Shown: one piece after another, positions 1 to 5,456 of the stretch | Layout of the letters: every line of letters starts with the position of its first letter | How positions within the stretch are numbered: position 1 is the stretch's first letter | From: Desulfocapsa sp. | GTDB lineage: Bacteria > Desulfobacterota > Desulfobulbia > Desulfobulbales > Desulfocapsaceae | Length of the DNA stretch: 8,359 nt | Assembly: GCA_029935135.1 (NCBI GenBank) | Contig: JAOZKX010000071.1 | Coordinates: 1 to 8,359, forward strand | Direction of reading: 5' to 3' | Translations under genes and position numbers: made by a program | The notes under the pieces: model-generated | Database searches by the model: none | Told to the model about the DNA's origin: nothing | The model's input: only the letters and a program-made list of their open reading frames with translations

Positions 1-476
1 GCCTTCCCCCGGGATTTGGCTATCTCAGTCCGGAACAGGAAAAACGATTCTGCCTGGGGGCACTCTTCTCCTCCAATATGTTTCCCGGACGCGCCCCTGA
101 AGGTCATATACTCCTGGAGGCTCTGGTGGGCGGACGAAGACATCCTGAACGCCTAAAACTGGACGATGATACCCTTATCAAAGAATCAGTAAATGATCTG
201 AAAAAGCTTCTGGATCTGCCAGGTACACCGACTTATGCAAAAGTTTTGCGTCCCAAAGGAGGTATTCCACAACTGGAAGCCGGCTATCCTGCTCTTCTGC
301 AATGGCGAAATGAGCTGATGCAGCAGGAAAAAGGGCTCTATATTACTGGATTCGGCTGGGATGGTATCGGGCTAAACGAGATGATAAAAACCGCATACCG
401 GGTCAGTGAAGCAATCGCCCAAGGCGAACAGGACGGAGGCGAACAGGGCCAGGAAGTTAAAAAAGTATACTTTTAG
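1..476 (+). CDS. hemY: Protoporphyrinogen oxidase, HemY/PPOX type, 3' part (5' end outside window)
   Basis: This is the C-terminal part of a flavin-dependent porphyrinogen oxidase, which oxidises protoporphyrinogen IX (or coproporphyrinogen III in the CgoX branch) in late heme synthesis. The reading frame is open from base 3, giving 157 visible residues and a TAG at 474-476. Family signatures seen are LPPGFGYLSPEQE, followed by LGALFSSNMFPGRAP, then EALVGG. Near the end is GLYITGFGWDGIGLNEMI, which matches the C-terminal FAD-contacting segment of this family (known PPOX enzymes have a Gly-rich GxxVGGVGxxD-like stretch there). The N-terminal dinucleotide-binding motif lies upstream of the window. 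Databases call this family hemG, hemY or pgoX; it is not the flavodoxin-like HemG of E. coli. The gene ends facing the small - strand gene at 542, and I see no clear terminator in the 65-nt gap. The family call is secure. Protoporphyrinogen versus coproporphyrinogen specificity cannot be decided from this fragment. Confidence 0.9.
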   Translation, partial: LPPGFGYLSPEQEKRFCLGALFSSNMFPGRAPEGHILLEALVGGRRHPERLKLDDDTLIKESVNDLKKLLDLPGTPTYAKVLRPKGGIPQLEAGYPALLQWRNELMQQEKGLYITGFGWDGIGLNEMIKTAYRVSEAIAQGEQDGGEQGQEVKKVYF

Positions 477-541
477 CTCCCTGCCTTTACAGATGGTCAC
501 AAGATAGTGTTCACCTGCCGAGACAAATCTGCAATGAGCAG

Positions 542-874
542 CTACTCATCATCGCCAAGATAGCCCAAAGGTCGAACAAAGGTATAACATAGGGGATCAA
601 CCACCAGCACATCACCCGCCTCACCCGTATTGCCGCCAAGGAGAGTAAAAGGCAAAGCAACAACCCAGATGGCTGCCCCGGCAAGAGAAACAACAAAAGT
701 CAGCGGACGCACAATAACCAGATCAGCCACCATGGCAGCACCACCCGGGTCACTATACTGCTCGTATTCAGATGCACAATCACTGGCACAAACCGTTTGG
801 GGCAGTAATGAGCCACCTGCAAGCAGGAGTATCGCCGCCATATAAACAAAAATAGTGCTCCTGAACCCGCCCAT
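542..874 (-). CDS. Small secreted or membrane protein of unknown function with two hydrophobic segments
   Basis: The product is 110 residues with a clear N-terminal signal sequence: a basic start (MGGFRST), a hydrophobic core at about 8-25 and a possible signal peptidase I site after TVCA (residue 30). A second hydrophobic stretch lies at about 49-80. It is followed by GGNTGEAGDVLVVDP and a short acidic C-terminus. The motif V-R-P-L occurs twice (IVRPLTFV near residue 54, FVRPLGYL near 99) on either side of the second hydrophobic stretch, giving a pseudo-symmetric layout. Similar small proteins occur in other proteobacteria without known function, and automatic labels such as 'multidrug transporter' for them are not supported by the sequence. 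I chose the ATG at 874 because AAGGTG lies 6 nt upstream. A GTG at 883 with GAGGA 4 nt upstream would add three residues. The gene has its own candidate promoter at 965-993 and may be monocistronic. Confidence 0.72.
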   Translation of the reverse strand: MGGFRSTIFVYMAAILLLAGGSLLPQTVCASDCASEYEQYSDPGGAAMVADLVIVRPLTFVVSLAGAAIWVVALPFTLLGGNTGEAGDVLVVDPLCYTFVRPLGYLGDDE

Positions 875-880
875 GGAACT

Positions 881-886
881 CACCTT
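881..886 (-). promoter_or_regulatory. Ribosome binding site deciding the start of the small membrane protein
   Basis: On the - strand this reads AAGGTG and ends 6 nt before the ATG at 874, a normal spacing. It overlaps the competing GTG start at 883, which itself has GAGGA (888-892) only 4 nt upstream. The spacing favours 874. Confidence 0.5.
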
Positions 887-901
887 TTCCTCAACCTCAC
901 G

Positions 902-919
902 GTTTAAATATTGTTAAAC
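902..919. repeat. AT-rich inverted repeat upstream of the small membrane protein gene
   Basis: GTTTAA and TTAAAC form a perfect 6-bp inverted repeat around a 6-nt centre (ATATTG). It lies between the candidate promoter (965-993) and the ribosome binding site of the downstream gene, so it would fall in the 5' untranslated leader. It could be an operator or just an AT-rich leader. The stem is too weak, and lacks a following T run, for a terminator. Confidence 0.3.
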
Positions 920-964
920 TTGCTGCAAATGCTTCTCTGGCACAATGGAAATCCCTTTGCCTAA

Positions 965-993
965 GTAGTACAAAACAGCAGGTTGGATGTCAA
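965..993 (-). promoter_or_regulatory. Candidate sigma-70 promoter for the small membrane protein gene
   Basis: On the - strand a perfect -35 hexamer TTGACA (988-993) is followed after 17 nt by TACTAC (965-970), a poor -10 match (3 of 6). It sits in the 142-nt gap between the protease gene (upstream) and the small membrane protein gene (downstream), both on the - strand. This suggests the second gene need not depend on read-through. Confidence 0.4.
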
Positions 994-1016
994 TACTGCA
1001 TTGCCAACACGATATA

Positions 1017-2204
1017 TCATTCGGTAGAGATATAGTTCCCATACTCGTCAAAAAGAGTCCTCATGGGAATGGCAAATCCTATGCCCTCTGTATTACGAAT
1101 AATCATGGTATTTACTCCAATCACCCCGCCATCTTCATCGATCAGCGGGCCCCCACTGTTTCCCGGATTGATGGGAGCATCCGTCTGAATCATGGGCTGC
1201 CCGTCATATGTTCTATAACCGGAAATAATTCCAGAGGTCACTGAGTGCCTGAGGCCCCGGGGATTTCCCACGGCATAGACCTTCTGCCCCTGGGCCCTGG
1301 AAAGTTTCGAAGCTGCCAGATACGGAGCTCCCCAGGCATCGATGGAGAGTAGAGCCAGATCTGCGTTATCACTCATCATAACTGAATTCACCATATACTC
1401 ACTGCCATCAACCAAAACAACCTTTACTCCCTCTCTGGGTGATGCATTCTCTATGGTAGCCAGCCTATCCAATAGCTTAGCATGCATATGCTTATACTTA
1501 CTATACTTTCGCTCCCGCGCGCGAACATCTTCTTTAACCTGTTGCCGCATTTCCCTATCGCGGATCTGCGGGATTCTCCCTTTGAGATAACGCAGGCTTT
1601 TTGCTTCACGAACCAGAGCCTTGGCTCCCTTATCCGCATTGGCTTTCAGCTTATCCAGTTCAGCATCCTTCATTTTAAGAACATGACGATTTGTGATGAT
1701 ATGTCCATTGGGGGAGACAAAGAAACCCGAACCACTGCCCCAGGGAGTCTCAATAAAAACAGTGGCATTACGGGCTATCTCGATACCGGTGCGCGCCGGA
1801 AATCTTTCAGCCAGTTGCAGGGCAAGTCCTTCCAGCTCATTTTTTGTATTGGCTCGCGGGGAGCGGGGCTTTACGACCTGACGCTGCTGCGATACATGGT
1901 TCTCATTTGTACCAGATGGCACCCTGCTTTCAGTCGTAATTTCCTCTTGCAGCACGGGAGTTGATGGTTTTATCTTTGCCCCACTCAAGTAATAAAAAGA
2001 TCCACCACCAATGCCCAGCCCCACAAACAGAGTCAACAAAAGAAGTGGCAGAACACTCTTCTGCTGCAAGTCACTGCTGTTGGCGGAAGTTTCCTTCTCA
2101 CTGGCAAGATGTTCCTGCCGCTTCCGATATTTTTCGAATATTATGCCACAGCGTTCACATTCAAGACTATCATGTTGGCTGTGGCCACAACTCGGGCACT
2201 GCAT
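1017..2204 (-). CDS. Membrane-anchored trypsin-like serine protease with N-terminal zinc ribbon (S1C/DegP-like, no PDZ domain)
   Basis: The 395-residue protein has four parts. Residues 1-25 form a zinc-ribbon knuckle with C3-x2-C6 and C16-x2-C19. Residues 51-73 form one membrane segment, preceded by a charged stretch, so the ribbon is probably cytoplasmic and the protease periplasmic. Residues 75-125 are a low-complexity linker. From about 140 a chymotrypsin-fold protease follows, with H174 (in TNRHV), D282 (in NADLALL) and S350 (in NPGNSGGPL), the HtrA/DegP-type triad and oxyanion-hole signature. No PDZ domain follows, and the chain stops soon after the last barrel strands (GIGFAIPM). Between His and Asp is a charged, helix-prone insertion of about 80 residues (177-255), unlike ordinary DegP. 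The ATG at 2204 has AAGGGG 8 nt upstream. The likely role is envelope protein quality control or regulated proteolysis, but no substrate can be named. The triad is intact, so it should be active. Confidence 0.88.
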   Translation of the reverse strand: MQCPSCGHSQHDSLECERCGIIFEKYRKRQEHLASEKETSANSSDLQQKSVLPLLLLTLFVGLGIGGGSFYYLSGAKIKPSTPVLQEEITTESRVPSGTNENHVSQQRQVVKPRSPRANTKNELEGLALQLAERFPARTGIEIARNATVFIETPWGSGSGFFVSPNGHIITNRHVLKMKDAELDKLKANADKGAKALVREAKSLRYLKGRIPQIRDREMRQQVKEDVRARERKYSKYKHMHAKLLDRLATIENASPREGVKVVLVDGSEYMVNSVMMSDNADLALLSIDAWGAPYLAASKLSRAQGQKVYAVGNPRGLRHSVTSGIISGYRTYDGQPMIQTDAPINPGNSGGPLIDEDGGVIGVNTMIIRNTEGIGFAIPMRTLFDEYGNYISTE

Positions 2205-2257
2205 CTCAAAAACCCCTTTATTGTATGATTAACAAAACAAACTTCTGATGCAAAAAG

Positions 2258-2286
2258 ATTTTATCATAACTGCAGAGTGTTTACAA
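2258..2286 (-). promoter_or_regulatory. Candidate sigma-70 promoter for the zinc-ribbon protease gene
   Basis: On the - strand TTGTAA (2281-2286, 4 of 6) and TAAAAT (2258-2263, 5 of 6) are separated by exactly 17 nt. The -10 box lies 53 nt before the protease start codon, leaving a short leader. It is the best-spaced hexamer pair on this strand of the divergent region. Confidence 0.45.
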
Positions 2287-2362
2287 AACTTTATCCAGAA
2301 GTGTTGACCCAATGACAGCTGAGCATAATGACAGGATGGGACTCCTCGCTGATTTTTATATA

Positions 2363-2391
2363 TTGACAAAATGCAGGTGAATTGAGATCCT
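2363..2391 (+). promoter_or_regulatory. Candidate promoter for the small coiled-coil gene
   Basis: A perfect TTGACA (2363-2368) is followed after 17 nt by GATCCT (2386-2391), which keeps only A2, T3 and T6 of the consensus -10. The strong -35 with a poor -10 suggests either an activator-dependent promoter or chance. Transcription from it would begin about at the inverted repeat 2396-2421. Confidence 0.3.
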
Positions 2392-2395
2392 TTTA

Positions 2396-2421
2396 GTAGC
2401 TTCTTTCATATCTCAAGCTAC
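2396..2421 (+). repeat. Inverted repeat in the leader of the small coiled-coil gene
   Basis: GTAGCTT (2396-2402) and AAGCTAC (2415-2421) are a perfect 7-bp inverted repeat around a 12-nt loop. It lies between the TTGACA box and the ribosome binding site at 2444-2449. It could act as an operator over the start of transcription or as a 5' mRNA hairpin. It does not cover the ribosome binding site. Confidence 0.45.
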
Positions 2422-2443
2422 GCACACGAATAAAAATCTGGAC

Positions 2444-2449
2444 AAGGAG
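2444..2449 (+). promoter_or_regulatory. Strong ribosome binding site of the small coiled-coil gene
   Basis: AAGGAG ends 7 nt before the ATG at 2457, in a purine-rich A-tract context. It is the best Shine-Dalgarno match in the window and predicts efficient translation of this small protein. Confidence 0.75.
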
Positions 2450-2456
2450 AAAAATA

Positions 2457-2720
2457 ATGGATGAAGAAAAGAGTGGTCTGCAAAACATGAAGAGCACCAT
2501 CGAACAGTTACGCGATGAACTCAAACTAAAAGCTCATCTGGGCAAGGCAGATGCCCAGGAAGAATTGGAAAAACTTGACAGGAAATGGGATGACTTCCTT
2601 ACCCAGTACAAACCCATGGCCAAAGAGGCAGGAAAGACAATGGAAAGTACCGGCGAAGCCCTGGGCCTGGCCGCAGAAGAGCTGAAAGCAGGATACGAAC
2701 GAATCCGTAAATTATTTTAG
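2457..2720 (+). CDS. Small, highly charged coiled-coil protein of unknown function
   Basis: The product is 87 residues with no signal peptide, membrane segment or cysteine. It is dense in Lys, Glu, Asp and Ala. Residues 10-50 look like one amphipathic helix (MKSTIEQLRDELKLKAHLG, then a Glu/Lys-rich stretch). After a Pro at 53 a second helix runs to the C-terminus. This is a two-helix hairpin pattern, seen in small cytoplasmic stress-related coiled-coil proteins; I do not recognise a named family. The gene has the strongest ribosome binding site in the window and stands alone between the divergent protease gene and the convergent operon, with its own leader containing an inverted repeat. High expression, perhaps in response to stress, is my inference. 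No function should be assigned. It is clearly coding: a strong start, a fully open frame and a plausible soluble protein composition. Confidence 0.82.
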   Translation: MDEEKSGLQNMKSTIEQLRDELKLKAHLGKADAQEELEKLDRKWDDFLTQYKPMAKEAGKTMESTGEALGLAAEELKAGYERIRKLF

Positions 2721-2813
2721 TACCTTATAAATTCTTTCATATTTTCCCCCCTCAGGTAAGCGTAGACTCCGAGGGGGTACTGAACTGAGTGGAAAGAATT
2801 TGGTGAAGGTACT
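2719..2813. repeat. Three-stem nested palindrome between convergent genes
   Basis: Three perfect inverted repeats nest in register. AGTACCTT (2719-2726) pairs with AAGGTACT (2806-2813). AAATTCTTTC (2729-2738) pairs with GAAAGAATTT (2792-2801). CCCCCTC (2747-2753) pairs with GAGGGGG (2771-2777). In total 25 base pairs are formed, with internal loops of 2/4 and 8/14 nt and a 17-nt apical loop. The outer arm begins inside the stop codon of the small coiled-coil gene. No T run follows on either strand, so it is not a textbook intrinsic terminator, though it could still end or protect both converging transcripts. A short non-autonomous palindromic element is the other reading. The pairing is seen directly; the role is inference. 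Confidence 0.7.
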
Positions 2814-2828
2814 TATACCCCTCTGGGG

Positions 2829-2846
2829 GGTACTGGAAAGAGTACC
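2829..2846. repeat. Short hairpin in the convergent spacer
   Basis: GGTACT (2829-2834) and AGTACC (2841-2846) form a 6-bp stem with a 6-nt loop, GGAAAG. It shares the words GGGGGTACTG and GGAAAGA with the large palindrome next to it (2773-2782 and 2791-2797), so it looks like a shortened partial copy. For the - strand operon it is downstream of the helicase stop codon. No T run follows. Confidence 0.45.
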
Positions 2847-2874
2847 GGCTTACCATTCATCACCGGTGTAGCCC

Positions 2875-2898
2875 CTACCGGCGTCGTTTAACCGGTAG
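2875..2898 (-). repeat. Hairpin spanning the helicase stop codon
   Basis: CTACCGG (2875-2881) and CCGGTAG (2892-2898) are a perfect 7-bp inverted repeat around a 10-nt loop that includes the last codons and the stop of the helicase gene. CCGGT at 2863-2867 could pair instead with ACCGG at 2877-2881, so two mutually exclusive stems are possible in the 3' end of the operon mRNA. Neither is followed by a T run. Confidence 0.45.
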
Positions 2899-4299
2899 AA
2901 GCAGTTCAGCGGCTGGCTCTACGCAAGGCAGCGCTTCTTCGATATATTCCTCAATATCCATTAGGTAAAATGAGGATTCCTCATCGGCAAAGCTGATGGA
3001 TATCCCAGCGGCACCTGCCCGACCGGTACGGCCGATGCGGTGCACATAGTCTTCCGGTTCATAGGGCAGAGTGTAATTCACCACATGACTGATGCCATCC
3101 ACATGGATACCGCGACCGGCAACATCTGTTGCAACCATAACATCGATTTTCCCATTGCGAAAATTTTCCAGGCGAGCCGTTCGTTTCTGCTGCGGTACAT
3201 CACCGGTAAGCAGGGTACAGTTTATCCCGTCACGACGGAGACGGTCATACAGCCGCTTCGCGTCTCGTTTCATATTAGCAAAGACCATGATCCGTTCATG
3301 CTCCTGGCCGGTGATAATATTGTAGAGCACCAGATATTTCTCCTCTCGGGTACTCGTATAGACAATCTGCTCCACCGTATCCACTGCCACCCGTTCTGAC
3401 TCTGTCTCCACAGAAACAGGATCAACACACCACTGGGAAGAGAGGCGTGTTACTTCCTCTGTCAGCGTTGCAGAAAAAAGCATAGTCTGGCGCTTATTTT
3501 TATTCGGTGTCTTGTAAATAATGGAGCGCACATCCGGGATAAAGCCCATATCAAGCATCCGGTCCGCCTCATCAATAACCATAATACCCGCCTGACTGAG
3601 GTCCACCACCCGCTTGCGGGAAAAATCAAGGAGACGTCCGGGAGTTGCCACCAGAATATCCACCGGCCTGTCTCGAATATTTCGCTGCTGTCGCTCATAA
3701 TCGGTACCGCCATATGCCTCTGCCACACGCAAAGGCATATACTTGCCAAGTGCCTTTGCATCTTTGGCAATCTGGATCACCAGTTCTCTGGTGGGAGCAA
3801 TAATAAGGGCCCTGGGCATGCCGTTTTTGCGTTTCTGCTGCTGCTCCCGTACCAGTCTGGTAAAGATACCAATGAGAAACACCGCACTCTTCCCTGTTCC
3901 GGTGGAGGCCTTGCCGATAAGATCCTTCCCGGCAATAACATCGGCCAGCGACTGCTGCTGGATAGGGGTACAGTATTGAAAACCAAGGTCGGCAATCCCA
4001 TGCATCAGTCCAGCGGGAAGACGAAAATCATGGAAACGGGCCTTTCCCTCAGCTTTTTCAACAACAAAGTCTGCAACACTCCACTTTGCCTTTTTCTGAC
4101 GGGGAGGACGGGGTTTCTCTCGGGATAGCTCCGGGGATACCTCCCGGCCAGGAACCACTTCTGCGACCACTGCCGGCTTGACCTCAGCAGGAAGCACTAC
4201 GATCTTTTCTTTACTGGCCGTCGCAACCACCACACCTCTTTTGTGAAATCGGTGTTTCCGCTGCTGATTACGCCTGAATCTGAGTAAGTTCTTTTTCAT
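2875..4299 (-). CDS. DEAD-box ATP-dependent RNA helicase (RhlB/RhlE-like)
   Basis: The 474-residue protein unwinds RNA duplexes using ATP and would act in mRNA turnover, ribosome assembly or cold adaptation. All family motifs are present in order: the Q motif (GFQYCTPIQ, about 106-114), motif I ASTGTGKS (131-138), Ia PTREL (169-173), Ib TPGR (219-222), II DEAD (243-246), III SAT (276-278), IV (IMVFANMKRDA, 337-347), V (ATDVAGRGI, 390-398) and VI HRIGRTGR (420-427). The N-terminus is a very basic tail (MKKNLLRFRRNQQRKHRFHK) followed by a Pro/Val/Glu-rich linker to about residue 75; the C-terminus also ends in basic residues. These tails probably bind RNA or partners. The order of linker and core resembles RhlB, but the family member cannot be fixed without a tree. 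The start is 16 nt after the Nudix stop, with no strong Shine-Dalgarno, which suggests coupled translation. It is the last gene of the operon. Confidence 0.95.
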   Translation of the reverse strand: MKKNLLRFRRNQQRKHRFHKRGVVVATASKEKIVVLPAEVKPAVVAEVVPGREVSPELSREKPRPPRQKKAKWSVADFVVEKAEGKARFHDFRLPAGLMHGIADLGFQYCTPIQQQSLADVIAGKDLIGKASTGTGKSAVFLIGIFTRLVREQQQKRKNGMPRALIIAPTRELVIQIAKDAKALGKYMPLRVAEAYGGTDYERQQRNIRDRPVDILVATPGRLLDFSRKRVVDLSQAGIMVIDEADRMLDMGFIPDVRSIIYKTPNKNKRQTMLFSATLTEEVTRLSSQWCVDPVSVETESERVAVDTVEQIVYTSTREEKYLVLYNIITGQEHERIMVFANMKRDAKRLYDRLRRDGINCTLLTGDVPQQKRTARLENFRNGKIDVMVATDVAGRGIHVDGISHVVNYTLPYEPEDYVHRIGRTGRAGAAGISISFADEESSFYLMDIEEYIEEALPCVEPAAELLLPVKRRR

Positions 4300-4315
4300 T
4301 TTTTGTCTGCTTGAT

Positions 4316-4816
4316 TTATGTGTTTACTACCTTACGCAGGATCTCAATCCCATCCGGAGTAAAGTCTTCTCTACTGCTGAGCTCAAATATGTCTGCCACA
4401 GCCATAAAACAGCCATGCGCCACTTCTTCTTTCTGCAGTTGAAAGGGTCCGTTATGGATACAGGAGAAGATTCTTCCCCAGACCCGATTATCATCTTCTT
4501 CGAAATAGTGATCAAAAAGCGGCCGAAAAACAACGCCATTCACGCCAAGTTCTTCTGCCAGCTCCCGTACTGCTGAATCTTCATAACTCTCACCGGCAAG
4601 GACAACCCCTCCGGCAGCCACATCCCAGCACGACGGATAAAGATCTTTTGTATCCGTGCGTTTCTGCAGATAGAGCTCGTCCATATCATTAAAGACAAGA
4701 ATATAGCAAGCTCGATGAATAAGCCCCTCTGCCCGCATGATTCGTCTGGGCAGGGCCTCTATCTCCTGATTCTCACGATCAACGATCTGTATTATCTCTT
4801 CGCCCGGATTATACAT
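4316..4816 (-). CDS. Nudix hydrolase, YfcD-type
   Basis: This 166-residue protein hydrolyses an X-linked nucleoside diphosphate; the true substrate of this branch is not established. A perfect Nudix box lies at residues 70-92: G-x5-E76-x7-R84-E-L-x-E88-E89-L-G. It provides the catalytic loop-helix-loop and metal ligands. The flanking sequence is close to E. coli YfcD as I remember it: an N-terminal IVDRENQEIEALPRRIM, HRACYILVFND, QKRTDTKDLYPSCWD, RVWGRIFSCIHNGPF and EEVAHGCFM. The related isopentenyl diphosphate isomerase fold shares this general layout. The frame stays open upstream to 4888, but those residues only overlap the preceding gene in another frame. The ATG at 4816 follows the upstream stop (4821-4823) by 4 nt and matches the family N-terminus, so I chose it. 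It has no good ribosome binding site of its own, consistent with translational coupling. The helicase gene follows after 16 nt. Confidence 0.92.
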   Translation of the reverse strand: MYNPGEEIIQIVDRENQEIEALPRRIMRAEGLIHRACYILVFNDMDELYLQKRTDTKDLYPSCWDVAAGGVVLAGESYEDSAVRELAEELGVNGVVFRPLFDHYFEEDDNRVWGRIFSCIHNGPFQLQKEEVAHGCFMAVADIFELSSREDFTPDGIEILRKVVNT

Positions 4817-4820
4817 ACAA

Positions 4821-5456
4821 CTACTTATCGCTTCGTTCACAATGGGGTGTGGGAATGGCTGGGGGTCCCTGCACCAGCATCTGGGCAATGGTGAGTTTTA
4901 CCCTGGGGTAGAGATGAATTTTTTCTCCCATCAGTTCCCGCTCCACCCCAACCAGACGCCGGAGAAGGGGTGTGCGTTCCATATGCGGAGCCTGGGAATC
5001 ATGGTCAAATTTCTTCTTCACGATTTCCTGACAGCGAAAACATCCGGGAAAGTTGAGAATCTGTCCATCCGGACGGCGCATGGAAGCGGGTACCCCGTGA
5101 GTACGACAGACCATAAGACGGTGCATATAGAGGATACAGCGACCGTCTTCATTTAAAGGACACATAACCTGCGGCCGTTCCCCTTCTACCTCCGCCTTCT
5201 GACAATCAAGAATGTATTGCTCGGAACATTCAATTATCTGCCGCTGCTTTTCTTCAGACTCAGCGCGAAAGCCCTGCCAGAGGTAGGCCCATTCGCTATA
5301 GGTATGGTGGAGAAAATAAGAATCACAGCAGTTATCCGGACAGCCATCGCAGCTGAATTTCAGCGCTCTGGCCACCACATCATAGTCACTCTCCATCTCC
5401 TCATAAATCGTGGCGATTTCAGCACTCAACTGCTCTCCAAGGACAATTTCTTTCAT
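4821..5456 (-). CDS. Cysteine-rich protein with YkgJ-like metal or Fe-S binding motif
   Basis: The product is 211 residues and contains three Cys clusters. Near residue 37 is C-D-G-C-P-D-N-C-C (CxxC-x3-CC). Near 97-120 are MCPLNEDGRC and VCRTHGVP. Near 138-141 is CFRC. This arrangement, with CP-L-x-x-x-G-x-C-x-x-Y and C-R-x-x-G following a CxxCxxxCC start, is that of the YkgJ/UPF0153 family, whose members are predicted to bind zinc or an Fe-S cluster and have no established function. A further Cys lies near the C-terminus. The ATG at 5456 was chosen over an in-frame start at 5477. It overlaps the stop of the upstream AMMECR1 gene as ATGA and has GAGGA 6 nt upstream. The overlap suggests coupled expression with AMMECR1, and the Nudix start lies 4 nt after its stop. 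The family assignment rests on Cys spacing read by eye. Confidence 0.8.
   Translation of the reverse strand: MKEIVLGEQLSAEIATIYEEMESDYDVVARALKFSCDGCPDNCCDSYFLHHTYSEWAYLWQGFRAESEEKQRQIIECSEQYILDCQKAEVEGERPQVMCPLNEDGRCILYMHRLMVCRTHGVPASMRRPDGQILNFPGCFRCQEIVKKKFDHDSQAPHMERTPLLRRLVGVERELMGEKIHLYPRVKLTIAQMLVQGPPAIPTPHCERSDK

Noticed and set aside
461..474. Perfect 14-bp palindrome AAAAGTATACTTTT at the end of the porphyrinogen oxidase gene
   Set aside because: It coincides with the codons Lys-Val-Tyr-Phe just before the stop, has no loop for a hairpin, and AT-rich self-complementary runs of this size arise by chance. It could not be supported as a site.
477..541. Terminator between the convergent porphyrinogen oxidase and small membrane protein genes
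   Set aside because: I found no stable hairpin followed by a T run in this 65-nt gap on either strand.
1482..1964. 160-codon + strand frame opposite the protease gene
   Set aside because: It is antisense to a gene with an intact catalytic triad, and its translation shows no domain and a composition typical of a complementary-strand shadow.
2304..2329. TTGACC and CATAAT as a promoter
   Set aside because: The spacing is 14 nt, too short for a sigma-70 promoter.
2311..2334. Direct repeat AATGACAG (2311-2318 and 2327-2334) in the divergent promoter region
   Set aside because: Two 8-bp copies 16 nt apart might be a regulator site, but there is no third copy or symmetry and it is not placed clearly relative to either promoter.
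4817..4888. Longer Nudix protein starting at 4888
   Set aside because: The extra 24 residues overlap the end of the Cys-rich gene in another frame, are not like the family N-terminus, and the ATG at 4816 sits correctly 4 nt after the upstream stop.
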